The position numbers and the translations under genes are program-made. The notes beneath the pieces are model-generated. The model saw only the letters and a list, made by a program, of their open reading frames with translations, was not told the origin of the DNA and did not search any database. Source: Anaeropeptidivorans aminofermentans (GTDB taxonomy: Bacteria; Bacillota; Clostridia; Lachnospirales; UBA5962). Taken from it: a DNA stretch of 64,000 bases. Shown here piece after piece: positions 50,965 through 59,780 of this stretch; position 1 is the stretch's first letter, and the number at the start of each line of letters is the position of its first letter. The stretch spans positions 2,294,001-2,358,000 of the forward strand of contig NZ_OW711693.1 of NCBI RefSeq assembly GCF_940670685.1, in the 5' to 3' direction.

Positions 50965-51726
50965 TTACAATATATTCGTAACAAAGGACCTTCTATGTAT
51001 AGGCGTAAGACCGTATTTTTTAATGGCTTCAATATGCTCTTTCGTCCCATAGCCTTTATTTTTATCAAAGCCGTACTGAGGGTAAGTTTCGGCATATTTA
51101 TACATCATTTCATCTCTCATTACCTTGGCTATGATGGAAGCTCCCGCTATGGTGATGCTCCTTTCGTCGCCTTTTATGATGGCCTTTTGCTCAATATCCA
51201 CGCCGTCTATATTTACCGCATCAATAAGCAGTATATCCGGCTTTACTTTAAGATTATTGACTGCATATTTCATTGCCAGCTTCGTTGCATTTAAAATATT
51301 TATTTCATCTATAACATCCGGCTCCACGATGCCCATGCCGACATCGGAAGCGCTTTTTTCCAGCTGCCAGAAAATTTCGTTGCGCCTTTTTTCCGAGAGC
51401 TTTTTAGAATCGTTTATTCCTTCTATTAAAATATCCTTGGGGTATATAAGGGCGCAGGCCACTACAGGGCCTGCTAAAGGCCCCCTGCCGACTTCATCTA
51501 TGCCGGCTATGTATTTATATCCGTTTTCAAGATAAAGGTTTTCAAATAAGCTTATTTCCTTCAATCTCACAAGCTCTTCATAGTAAGAATCAAGCTTTTT
51601 CTTATATCCTGATATAAGCTTTTTTACACCTTGTCTTTCATCATTATCATATTTCATTATAAGAGGTTTAAGCTCCTGCATCTGGCAGTCCTTAAACTCA
51701 TCTTTTATTTCGGCAATCGGCTTCAT
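50965..51726 (-). CDS. rnhB: Ribonuclease HII
   Basis: 253 residues. After an N-terminal extension of about 65 helical residues, the nuclease begins with YIAGIDEVGRGPLAGPVVAC; the acidic residues of IDEVG and LLIDAV plus the later GDERSITIAGASIIAKVMRD complete the active site. It removes ribonucleotides and RNA from RNA-DNA duplexes. The longer N-terminus is usual for Gram-positive RNase HII. Confidence 0.96.
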   Translation of the reverse strand: MKPIAEIKDEFKDCQMQELKPLIMKYDNDERQGVKKLISGYKKKLDSYYEELVRLKEISLFENLYLENGYKYIAGIDEVGRGPLAGPVVACALIYPKDILIEGINDSKKLSEKRRNEIFWQLEKSASDVGMGIVEPDVIDEINILNATKLAMKYAVNNLKVKPDILLIDAVNIDGVDIEQKAIIKGDERSITIAGASIIAKVMRDEMMYKYAETYPQYGFDKNKGYGTKEHIEAIKKYGLTPIHRRSFVTNIL

Positions 51727-51949
51727 AATATACCTCTTAATATAAGCTATATAAAGTATACCCTAATTATAGATTATTGTAAATTTAATATTTTTTGCTT
51801 TCAGTGCAAACATAGATAAGTATTTTCCTTCACAAAATACCGGAAAATTAAGATACCGTTTACAGCACTCTAATTCAAGCCGGATTTTTTGACCATATCA
51901 AAATGATTCCAATCTGCGATATAAAAAAAGACTATTATAGGGTATATTT

Positions 51950-52612
51950 TCATACATTTACCTCGTCTGGACTTATGCTAAAGCTTGAAAAAGGCTCTTC
52001 TTTAGGATAAGGGGCTCTAATCTCCAGCAGCTCTTTGGTTTTAGGGTGGTTAAATTTCATATAATAGGAATAAAGAGCTACATTTCTATATTTATAATCT
52101 TTCTTTCCGTATTTGGTATCCCCTATAAGATAATTCCCCTCTCCCGCCATTTGAACCCTTATTTGATGATGCCTTCCTGTTTCAAGGGATATTTCCAAAA
52201 GGCTCATATCAAGCGCCGAACTATACGCCAAAAGCCTGTAATTTAAAATGGCTTCCTTTGCGTTTTTAGTGTTTTTATTGACTGTCTTTGAAATATTAAG
52301 CCTTCCGTTTTTTAAAAGATAAGATTTTATTTCCTTTTTTTCTTCCGTTCTTCCTTTTGCTACTGCCAGATATTTCTTTTCTATTGCCCGGCCCTCAATC
52401 TGTTTTGAAAGCGCACAGGCAGAAGTTTTGTCTTTTCCAAAAAGAACAAGGCCGCCTACAGGCCTGTCAATACGGTTAATCATATAAATTTCACCGTATT
52501 TCTCATTAAGAAAAGATGATACGTCAGTATCTTCCGTCAGGTCCTTCTGTACAGGCATGCCAAAAGGCTTATTTACAACAACAATATATTCATCTTCATA
52601 TATTACTTCCAT
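51950..52612 (-). CDS. RluA-family pseudouridine synthase
   Basis: 220 residues with no S4 domain. The catalytic aspartate is D49 in MINRIDRPVGGLVLF, followed by KKYLAVAKG and GRHHQIRVQMA near residue 165. It converts uridine to pseudouridine in rRNA or tRNA; the site is unknown. Stands upstream of rnhB with a 220-base gap. Confidence 0.92.
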   Translation of the reverse strand: MEVIYEDEYIVVVNKPFGMPVQKDLTEDTDVSSFLNEKYGEIYMINRIDRPVGGLVLFGKDKTSACALSKQIEGRAIEKKYLAVAKGRTEEKKEIKSYLLKNGRLNISKTVNKNTKNAKEAILNYRLLAYSSALDMSLLEISLETGRHHQIRVQMAGEGNYLIGDTKYGKKDYKYRNVALYSYYMKFNHPKTKELLEIRAPYPKEEPFSSFSISPDEVNV

Positions 52613-52653
52613 AAGATCTCCTTCAAATTCAGAAGATTAAATGCAATGCTAAT

Positions 52654-52740
52654 GCTATAAGCGCAAGCTTTACGCATAAGTTTCCTGTGGGAAATGTATG
52701 CTAGGACAAAATCAAGTATAACTTAATTTTATTTATACTC
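52654..52740. repeat. Family B paired-hairpin repeat (minus orientation)
   Basis: On the minus strand: AAATTAAGT/ACTTGATTTT hairpin, then CATTTCCCACAGGAAACTTA. This matches the two-hairpin plan at 29925. Confidence 0.5.
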
Positions 52741-52756
52741 GAATAAAAGTAAAACA

Positions 52757-52840
52757 GTAGCATCGTAAATTTGCTTTTCCTTGATTTTATGCCTTCTTAG
52801 AGCCTGTTATTTACTGCGGAAGAAAAGCAGATTTACTATA
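52757..52840. repeat. Family C palindromic element, copy 5
   Basis: On the minus strand: TATAGTAAATCTGCTTTTCT, centre AGGCTCTAAGAAGGCATAAA, end GGAAAAGCAAATTTACGATG. Confidence 0.6.
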
Positions 52841-52956
52841 CGTTTATTATAAAAATTGTACCAATTTTAAACACTATATTCAAGACAAGTTTTTAATTGT
52901 GATTTTTCATGGGGATGTTTTAGGTATACAATGTACATATTTTAAAATTCTGCATG

Positions 52957-52984
52957 TAAAAAACCGCTTTTCAGCGGTTTTTTT
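52957..52984 (-). terminator. Terminator of the TipAS-type regulator
   Basis: AAAACCGCTGAAAAGCGGTT with a T tract on the minus strand. Confidence 0.85.
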
Positions 52985-52998
52985 AGTAATATCATAAA

Positions 52999-53742
52999 TT
53001 ATTTTTTACTCTGGGCATAAATTTTCATTGCTTCGGCAAGAAATTCTGATAGACCCGTGCCGTATTTATCTATATTTTCTGTAAAGCGGCTATCGGAAAT
53101 ATAGAGCTCTCCCACCCCGGCAAATGCCTCGAGAGAGTACTGATAGCCAAAATTACGGTTAAAATGTTGATACATTTTTTCCATGGCGTTTTGGGCAATC
53201 CCTGAATCAGGTTTTTCTCCTCTTATTTTGGCAAGCTCTTTAAATAAACGGTCCATGCCTTCTGCAATTCCTTCCTGCTCTTCTTTAGACATAGACTCGA
53301 CATAGGCCTTGCTTCTATCTACAGCTTCATCGCCCCAAAGGCTTCTTGCCTCTTCCTCATATGGGTTATTGCTCATATCAAATCCGCCGAATTTTTCTTT
53401 ATTCGTCATAATTAATTCTCCTTTCATTGCTTTCATGGTTTTATCTAAGGTTTCAAGCATAGCTTCAATTCGGTCTTTCTCATAAAGTAAGTATTTCTTT
53501 TGAAGAGAAAAGGCCTTTTCTCTGTCAAAAGAAGGATCGCTTAAAAGCCTTATAATATTTGCAAGAGAAAATCCGCATTCCTTGAAAAAAAGGATTTGCT
53601 GAAGCCGGTCTATATCCTCATCTTTATACTCCCGATAGCCGTTATCCGGATTACGGCAAGGGCTTAAAAGCCCTATCTTGTCATAATGATGAAGGGTGCG
53701 CACGCTGATTCCCGTTATATTCGCTACTTCGTTCGTATTCAT
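52999..53742 (-). CDS. MerR-family regulator with TipAS antibiotic-binding domain
   Basis: 247 residues. N-terminal MerR winged helix (about 1-70, [38 protein letters not shown]), coiled dimerisation helix (about 75-110), and a C-terminal TipAS domain (about 125-245, [20 protein letters not shown] and [20 protein letters not shown]). In Streptomyces and Bacillus relatives, TipAS/Mta binds thiopeptides or other multidrug ligands and activates its own gene or efflux genes. A clear operator lies just upstream. No efflux gene is next to it, so autoregulation is the visible target. Confidence 0.93.
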   Translation of the reverse strand: MNTNEVANITGISVRTLHHYDKIGLLSPCRNPDNGYREYKDEDIDRLQQILFFKECGFSLANIIRLLSDPSFDREKAFSLQKKYLLYEKDRIEAMLETLDKTMKAMKGELIMTNKEKFGGFDMSNNPYEEEARSLWGDEAVDRSKAYVESMSKEEQEGIAEGMDRLFKELAKIRGEKPDSGIAQNAMEKMYQHFNRNFGYQYSLEAFAGVGELYISDSRFTENIDKYGTGLSEFLAEAMKIYAQSKK

Positions 53743-53773
53743 ACTGTCTCCTCCCTTGCAAAATCAATTCTAT

Positions 53774-53794
53774 ACTATAACGTTACGTTGTAGT
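53774..53794. promoter_or_regulatory. MerR-type operator upstream of the TipAS regulator
   Basis: Near-perfect dyad ACTATAACGT-T-ACGTTGTAGT (one mismatch), 32 bases before the start codon, where autoregulated MerR proteins bind between promoter elements. Confidence 0.75.
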
Positions 53795-53813
53795 CAATAG
53801 ATTATTTTTATTA

Positions 53814-54044
53814 TATAGTAAATTTCTCATAATGAAGTAACAAAACCGATTCCTAGAGACTCAAAACGCCATCTTCCTTAGGAACATCGTCATGTTGCCT
53901 TTACACAGCAGTAAGATAATGAGAATTTCAATATATAAAATAAAGACAATTCACAAAATGCGATTACTATAGTTCTTCTAAAACATATTTTTAAGTTTAA
54001 GCGAATATACGGTTTTCTTACTGTTTAATTTTAAATTTACTATA
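53814..54044. repeat. Family A element, copy 5, with an internal insertion
   Basis: TATAGTAAATTTCTC and AAATTTACTATA termini with GAAGTAACAAAACCGATTCC and ACGGTTTTCTTAC arms. About 100 extra bases sit in the centre compared with other copies. Confidence 0.7.
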
Positions 54045-54066
54045 TATAATTCCCTTAAATTCTCTG

Positions 54067-54205
54067 TGTAGTAAATTTATCATGAAGAAGTAGCAAAAGC
54101 CTATTCCCTTAAGGCTCAAAAACACGGATTTCCTTCGGAAACGGTACATTTTTGAGCCTTCGTGAATATACGGCTTTGCTACTGTTTAACTTTAAATTTA
54201 CTATA
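54067..54205. repeat. Family A element, copy 6
   Basis: TGTAGTAAATTTATC start, AAAACACGGATTTCCTTCGG stem, TTTTGAGCC, ACGGCTTTGCTACTG, AAATTTACTATA end. Confidence 0.8.
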
Positions 54206-54208
54206 TAT

Positions 54209-54236
54209 GAAAAAAGACACTCTAATAAAGTGCCTT
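54209..54236 (-). terminator. Terminator of the UDG-family gene
   Basis: GGCACTTTATTAGAGTGTC and six T on the minus strand, about 190 bases after the stop; a family A element lies between. Confidence 0.6.
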
Positions 54237-54269
54237 TGTTAGTGCTAGATTAGTTAATTCTTATGTTAA

Positions 54270-54401
54270 TATAAAGTAAATTTCACTCAAGGATGTAATA
54301 AAAATCTATTTTTCATAAACAGCTTAAACATATAAAATCTCTATATCTAAGCCATTCAAAATATACGATTTTTATTACTGTTTCATTTGAAATTTACTAT
54401 A
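54270..54401. repeat. Family A element, copy 7 (subtype of copy 4)
   Basis: Very close to copy 4: AATAAAAATCTATTTTTCAT, CAGCTTAAACATATAAAATC, ATACGATTTTTATTACTG, GAAATTTACTATAG. Confidence 0.8.
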
Positions 54402-54419
54402 GCTATTTATAATGCTCCT

Positions 54420-55097
54420 CTATTTTACCCGAGGCATTATATCTTTAATATCTTCTATTGCTATGCTTATATTCCGCATGCCCTGTCCTACAGGATAATA
54501 AACTGGGAAAACCGGGTAGCTTATTTCATCTATTTCTTTCATAAAATATCGCCCTCTGCATCTAGATACGGAAATGGACTTTCCCAATAAAATAGAGCTT
54601 ACTTGATTGCCGAAAGCTATAATATTCTTAGGTTTAAGCATAGCTATTTCTTTTTCTAATAAGGGAAGGTACTCCCTATAAATTTGAGCGGCAATAGGCT
54701 TTGCATCAATTTGGGTGCATTTTCCTAAATTAGTAATATAAACTCTTTTGCGGGAAAGCTTTTGATAAAGCTTATATGCAAATTCATAATCCCATTCTTT
54801 CGGCTTAAGATTTGCAATGTGAAAGTAGGTTTCTTCGGTTAATAAGCCAACTTTAAAAAGCAATTTCCATATATTTTTCGTTCCTATCCACGGGGCTCTT
54901 ATTCCTTTCCATTCCTTTGAAGATGCTATATTTCTCCCTGTAGGATTCATAAAAATAAACATTATATCCGGTTCATAAATACAGCCGGCCCCGTAAATAC
55001 TGTTTAGCTCTTTCGCCCCATACAATAATTGTAATTTGTCATAATCAGAATGCAGAACCGATAATTGCAGATTGCCCGTCAAATTCTTCAATGCCAA
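54420..55097 (-). CDS. Uracil-DNA glycosylase superfamily protein
   Basis: 225 residues. PDIMFIFMNPTGRNIAS corresponds to the catalytic motif 1 region, with IRAPWIGTKNIWKLLFKVG and YITNLGKCTQIDAKPI after it. PKNIIAFGNQVSSILLGKSI is the middle strand, and the second motif appears as VYYPVGQGMRN near the end, where most relatives have HPS or HPA. The changed motifs leave the activity open. It is bracketed by family A repeats on both sides. Confidence 0.7.
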   Translation of the reverse strand: MALKNLTGNLQLSVLHSDYDKLQLLYGAKELNSIYGAGCIYEPDIMFIFMNPTGRNIASSKEWKGIRAPWIGTKNIWKLLFKVGLLTEETYFHIANLKPKEWDYEFAYKLYQKLSRKRVYITNLGKCTQIDAKPIAAQIYREYLPLLEKEIAMLKPKNIIAFGNQVSSILLGKSISVSRCRGRYFMKEIDEISYPVFPVYYPVGQGMRNISIAIEDIKDIMPRVK

Positions 55098-55124
55098 TCC
55101 CTCCGCTTCTATCCGTTTTAAAGT

Positions 55125-55248
55125 ATAATAGCTTTAAGGCAGTAACAAAAGCCTATTTTTCATAAACGACTTAATATAATAGAAGCACTTGTATTAAGCC
55201 ATTCAAATATACGGTTTTTGTTACTGGAATCAAATTATTTTACTATAT
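55125..55248. repeat. Family A element, copy 8
   Basis: AGTAACAAAAGCCTATTTTT, CATAAACGACTTAATATAAT, AAGCCATTCAAATATACGG and TTTTTGTTACTGG; outer termini are degenerate (TATAATAGC and TTACTATA). Confidence 0.65.
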
Positions 55249-55276
55249 AACCCCTGAAGCTCCATAGTCTATGTTA

Positions 55277-56338
55277 TTATCGAATGCTTTGTAAACCTGA
55301 TTTCATAGCAAGCTGCCTAAGAAAAGGATTATACATAGCAGGAGACTTTAAATTTTTTATGAGTAAATTTAATCTGATGCCCTTTATCCTTTGATTGTAT
55401 CTGTCTAAAAATCCATCGATTCCTTCTTCAAGGCTTTGGGCAAGATATAAGGAGCTTTTTAATGCATAGCTTATGCCTTCGGCTGAGCTTGGGCTGATTG
55501 CCCCTGCTGCTTCGCCTACAAGGGCTATATTATCCTTTCCTCCGTAGAGCTGGGAACCCCTTTTAGGGCGATTAATATATGCCCCTTCTGTTTTAAATTT
55601 ATTTTCAAAAGTAAAGCCCAGTTTTATGAGCTTTGCCTTTAATAAATTATACTTATTCCATGTATCTTCTCTGGGTCTAAGGGCCGAGCCTAATAATAAA
55701 TAATTGTCCTTTGGTATAACCCATGAATAAAAATCACTTATTTCTTCATCAAAAATCGCTGTAAAATAAGGCGTATATTCTGTGCATTCATACCATTCCT
55801 GAATTGAAATGTACTTTTCAGGAGAGCTTATATCTTCAGCAATTAATTTTCTTATCTTAGAAGAAGCACCGTCGGCTCCTACAATAATTTTCGTCTTGGC
55901 AAGTATTTCCTGTCCGTTATAAATGTAGCTGATTTCATACCCGCCGGATATTTCAGTAAAACTTTTAAAATATGCGTTTAATCTTTTATCAACCTCATTT
56001 GGAATTATAGAAATCAGCCATTGATCAAATTTATCCCTATCCATATTAAAATAAAATCTCTGATACAGCCTCTCCAGATTATTGTTTAAATCAAGGGTTC
56101 TTACAGCAAAAAGCTGCGGATTAACCAGAATATCTTTCGGTATCCCCAACCCCAGCTGCGCAATCATTTTCTGTGCATCAGGGGCCAATAGTCCTCCGCA
56201 GCATTTATTTTTTATTTTCTTTGGATTCTCATTTTCCATGTCACGTTTATCTATTAATAAAACCTTATATTTACTTCCTATAAGCCGTGCAAGGGTAGCC
56301 CCTGCAGGTCCCGCCCCTACGATTACAATATCATACAT
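55277..56338 (-). CDS. FAD-dependent oxidoreductase (geranylgeranyl reductase / CbrA-like)
   Basis: 353 residues. N-terminal FAD motif IVGAGPAGATLARLIG (about 6-21), a CCGGLL segment, MDRDKFDQWL, the second FAD motif KIIVGADGASSKIRK (about 148-162), and the GEAAGAISPSSAEGISYALK block that contacts FAD. This is the geranylgeranyl reductase-like group, which reduces isoprenoid or unusual lipid double bonds or acts on other hydrophobic substrates. The substrate is unknown. It stands alone. Confidence 0.85.
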   Translation of the reverse strand: MYDIVIVGAGPAGATLARLIGSKYKVLLIDKRDMENENPKKIKNKCCGGLLAPDAQKMIAQLGLGIPKDILVNPQLFAVRTLDLNNNLERLYQRFYFNMDRDKFDQWLISIIPNEVDKRLNAYFKSFTEISGGYEISYIYNGQEILAKTKIIVGADGASSKIRKLIAEDISSPEKYISIQEWYECTEYTPYFTAIFDEEISDFYSWVIPKDNYLLLGSALRPREDTWNKYNLLKAKLIKLGFTFENKFKTEGAYINRPKRGSQLYGGKDNIALVGEAAGAISPSSAEGISYALKSSLYLAQSLEEGIDGFLDRYNQRIKGIRLNLLIKNLKSPAMYNPFLRQLAMKSGLQSIR

Positions 56339-56612
56339 AAATATAACCTCACAAAATAATTATATGTGCAATGGTTTTAAACTAAAAATTTATGATTGGC
56401 ATAGGTTCGTTCCTATAGCCAATTTGCTTTTATTCTGCTTCAAATATTTTACTTTAAAGGGCGTTCCTCCTAAGAAATATATTCATAAACAAAATTAAGT
56501 GCGCTTGATTTTACACTAAGCGAGCTTGGAAAAAAACAAAAGTAAGCTTATAAATCTTTTTAAGTGAGCATCCTCTTATAATTATCAAGCTTATTTTTAA
56601 ATTTCATAACTA
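56339..56612. other. Gene-free stretch
   Basis: AT-rich. A TATAGCCAATTTGCTTTTATTC segment (from 56417) matches the left end of family C, but no right half is present. Nothing else is recognised. Confidence 0.4.
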
Positions 56613-56720
56613 TATTCATATTATATCATAAGCATAGGTTCTGCTCATACATTCCCCTTTGGGAAATGTGTTCGCAGATAAAACTAAGCAGAGCTTAGTT
56701 TTATCCATATTATATCACAT
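56613..56720. repeat. Family B paired-hairpin repeat (minus orientation)
   Basis: On the minus strand: GATATAATATGGATAAAAC, hairpin AACTAAGCTCTGCTTAGTT, then ACATTTCCCAAAGGGGAATG and a second GATATAATATGAATA. The clearest single copy. Confidence 0.7.
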
Positions 56721-56739
56721 CTAATATATTTCATAAATA

Positions 56740-56778
56740 AAAACAGAGTATGCCCTATCTTACTGGCACACTCTGTTT
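56740..56778 (-). terminator. Terminator of ppdK
   Basis: AAACAGAGTGTGCC and GGCATACTCTGTTTT arms on the minus strand. Confidence 0.75.
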
Positions 56779-56862
56779 CTTTATAACGATATTTTAAATA
56801 CAATCTTTCAGGCTATACATTTAAGATATATGGCCTCAATTAAACGCAAGAATACCGGCTGA

Positions 56863-59490
56863 TTAACGTGGGAACTTAAGCGCCGCTTGAGCTGCCGCAA
56901 GTCTTGCGATTGGCACTCTGTATGGTGAGCAGGATACATAGTTCAGGCCAAGCATATGGCAGAACTCAACAGATGAAGGATCCCCGCCGTGCTCTCCGCA
57001 GATACCAAGCTTGATGTTTTCTTTTGTGGATTTACCCTTTTCAACTGCCATCTGCATTAACTGGCCAACGCCTGTTCTGTCAAGACGTGCTGTAGGGTCT
57101 GCTTCATAAATGTTTTTGCCGATGTAGTCGTTTAATATTTTACCTGCATCATCTCTTGAAAGCCCATAGGTAAGCTGAGTAAGGTCGTTTGTACCGAAGG
57201 AGAAGAATTCCGCTTCCTTAGCAATAGCATCAGCTGTAAGGCAAGCTCTTGGAATCTCTATCATAGTACCAACCATATATTGAAGGTCTACACCCGCTTC
57301 TTTAATAACTTCAGCGGCAGTGGAGTCTACGATTTCTTTAACAAATCTAAATTCCTTAATTTCTCCTACAAGAGGAATCATGATTTCAGGAACGATGTTG
57401 TAGCCTTTTTCTTTATTTATTTCGATAGCCGCCTTGATGATAGCAACAATCTGCATTCTTGTAATTTCAGGGAAGGTTACGGATAAACGGCAGCCTCTAT
57501 GACCCATCATTGGGTTAATTTCATGAAGAGCCGCGGCTTTTGCTTTAAGCTCAGCAACTGGCTTTCCGTTCTGCTTGGAAACAGCCTCATATTCTGCCTC
57601 TGTATGAGGAATGAACTCATGAAGCGGAGGGTCAAGAAGACGAATTGTAACAGGTCTTCCTTCCATAGCTTCGTAAAGGCCTTTAAAGTCGCTTATCTGA
57701 TAAGGTATAAGCTCTTCAAGAGCTTTTTCTCTTTCAGAAACAGAGTCTGATAAAATCATCGCACGGAACTTAATGATTCTTTCTTCATCGAAGAACATAT
57801 GCTCTGTTCTTGTAAGACCGATTCCTTCTGCGCCAAATTCAATGGCTTTGCTTGCGTCTTTAGGTGTATCTGCGTTTGTTCTAACCTTTAAATCTCTTAC
57901 TTTATCTGCCCATTCCATGAATTTAGCGAAGTTTCCAGAGATTTCAGGATCAACAGTCTTAATTTCTCCTAAATAAATATTACCTGTGGAACCGTCTAAG
58001 GAAATATAGTCGCCTTCCTTAATTCTGTGTCCGCCAAGGTCGAAATATTTTTCTTCCTCATTCATTTTGATTTCTTCGCAGCCGGATACACAGCATGTTC
58101 CCATACCTCTTGCAACAACGGCAGCGTGGCTTGTCATACCGCCCCTAACGGTTAAAACGCCTTTTGATCTTGCCATACCCTCGATGTCTTCAGGAGAGGT
58201 TTCAAGACGAACAAGAATGCATGCTTCTCCTCTTTCAGATGCTTCTTTCACATCTTCTGCATTGAAGTATACCTTACCTGTAGCTGCTCCCGGGGAAGCG
58301 GGAAGAGCCTTTCCTATAGGATTAGCTTCTTTCAGCGCCTTTGTGTCAAATGTTGGGTGAAGAAGCTGGTCAAGCTGTCTGGGTTCTACTTTAAGAAGGG
58401 CTTCTTCTGACGTAATAAGGCCTTCATCAACCATATCAACAGCTATTTTAAGAGCGGCTGTGGCAGTTCTCTTTCCGTTACGTGTCTGAAGGAAGTATAA
58501 TTTGCCTTTTTCGATGGTGATTTCCATATCCTGCATATCTTTATAATGTCTTTCAAGCTTCTTAGCGTAGTTTACGAATTCATCATAAATAGCAGGCATT
58601 TCTTCTTTAAGCTGTGCGAATGGCTTCGGTGTTCTAACGCCGGCAACAACGTCTTCGCCCTGTGCATTAATCATGTACTCACCGTAGATTTCGTCAACGC
58701 CTGTTGCGGCATTTCTGCTGAATACAACGCCTGTACCGGAATCGTCGCCCATGTTGCCGAAAACCATGCTCTGTACGTTTACAGCTGTACCCCAGTCATA
58801 AGGAATGTCGTTCATTCTTCTGTAGGAGAAAGCTCTTTCATTATCCCATGATCTGAAAACAGCACCAATAGCTTCATAAAGCTGAATCTTTGCGTCGGCA
58901 GGGAAATCCTTGCCCTGATCGTCTCTATATATTTTCTTGAATTCTTCGCAAATATGCTTAAGGTCGTCAACATTTAAGTCTAAGTCGCTTCCGTAGCCTT
59001 TGGATTCTTTATACTCATCAAGAACCTTATCAAATTTTTTCTTTGAAACGCCGATTACAACGTCTGCAAACATCATAATAAATCTTCTGAAAGAGTCGTA
59101 TGCAAAGCGGGGATTTCCTGTGGCATTGGCAAGGCCCTCAACAGCCTCGTCATTAAGACCAAGGTTTAAAACTGTATCCATCATACCAGGCATAGAAGCT
59201 CTGGAACCGGAACGAACAGAAACTAAAAGCGGGTTTGCATTGTCACCGAATTTCTTTCCTGATATTTCTTCTAATTTTACGATAGCTTTGTCAACTTGAG
59301 CCTTTATTTCATCGCTTAATACTTTTCCGCTGGTGTTGTACAAAGTACAGGCTTCTGTAGAAACCGTAAATCCCTGTGGAATAGGAAGGCCTAAATTTGT
59401 CATCTCAGCAAGATTGGCGCCCTTTCCGCCAAGCAGCTCTTTCATTGAGCCGTTTCCTTCGGAAAACATATACACATATTTCGTGCTCAT
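56863..59490 (-). CDS. ppdK: Pyruvate phosphate dikinase
   Basis: 875 residues, full length. Three domains: N-terminal ATP-grasp nucleotide domain (MKELLGGKGANLAEMTNLGL, SVRSGSRASMPGMMDTVLN), the phosphohistidine domain with the catalytic histidine near residue 456 in GGMTSHAAVVARGMG, and the PEP/pyruvate barrel (RTEHMFFDEERI, FSFGTNDLTQLTYGLSRDD). It interconverts pyruvate, ATP and phosphate with PEP, AMP and pyrophosphate; in Clostridia it works in glycolysis or gluconeogenesis alongside PFOR. AGGAGG lies 7-10 bases before the ATG. Monocistronic. Confidence 0.98.
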   Translation of the reverse strand: MSTKYVYMFSEGNGSMKELLGGKGANLAEMTNLGLPIPQGFTVSTEACTLYNTSGKVLSDEIKAQVDKAIVKLEEISGKKFGDNANPLLVSVRSGSRASMPGMMDTVLNLGLNDEAVEGLANATGNPRFAYDSFRRFIMMFADVVIGVSKKKFDKVLDEYKESKGYGSDLDLNVDDLKHICEEFKKIYRDDQGKDFPADAKIQLYEAIGAVFRSWDNERAFSYRRMNDIPYDWGTAVNVQSMVFGNMGDDSGTGVVFSRNAATGVDEIYGEYMINAQGEDVVAGVRTPKPFAQLKEEMPAIYDEFVNYAKKLERHYKDMQDMEITIEKGKLYFLQTRNGKRTATAALKIAVDMVDEGLITSEEALLKVEPRQLDQLLHPTFDTKALKEANPIGKALPASPGAATGKVYFNAEDVKEASERGEACILVRLETSPEDIEGMARSKGVLTVRGGMTSHAAVVARGMGTCCVSGCEEIKMNEEEKYFDLGGHRIKEGDYISLDGSTGNIYLGEIKTVDPEISGNFAKFMEWADKVRDLKVRTNADTPKDASKAIEFGAEGIGLTRTEHMFFDEERIIKFRAMILSDSVSEREKALEELIPYQISDFKGLYEAMEGRPVTIRLLDPPLHEFIPHTEAEYEAVSKQNGKPVAELKAKAAALHEINPMMGHRGCRLSVTFPEITRMQIVAIIKAAIEINKEKGYNIVPEIMIPLVGEIKEFRFVKEIVDSTAAEVIKEAGVDLQYMVGTMIEIPRACLTADAIAKEAEFFSFGTNDLTQLTYGLSRDDAGKILNDYIGKNIYEADPTARLDRTGVGQLMQMAVEKGKSTKENIKLGICGEHGGDPSSVEFCHMLGLNYVSCSPYRVPIARLAAAQAALKFPR

Positions 59491-59780
59491 TTGTAAAAAC
59501 CTCCTGAAATCTCTATATTTTGCTTTAAGGCGTTCATATTTTTATGCATATTTGCTAAACATAATTGCTGGTGTTTTATGCAAAACGCCGCTACAACGTA
59601 TTATACCATATACGGGCAAATTTGGCAGTAACAAAGTAAAATTTGTCAAATTAAATTAGTACAGGCTAATATGCCTTGCCTGCTTTGTGCATAAAACCAA
59701 AAGAGCAATGCAAAAAACAATAAAAATATCCGCCTTAAAAATCACCTGAATTAAATGTTTATTTGAAAGCACTTATTAAA

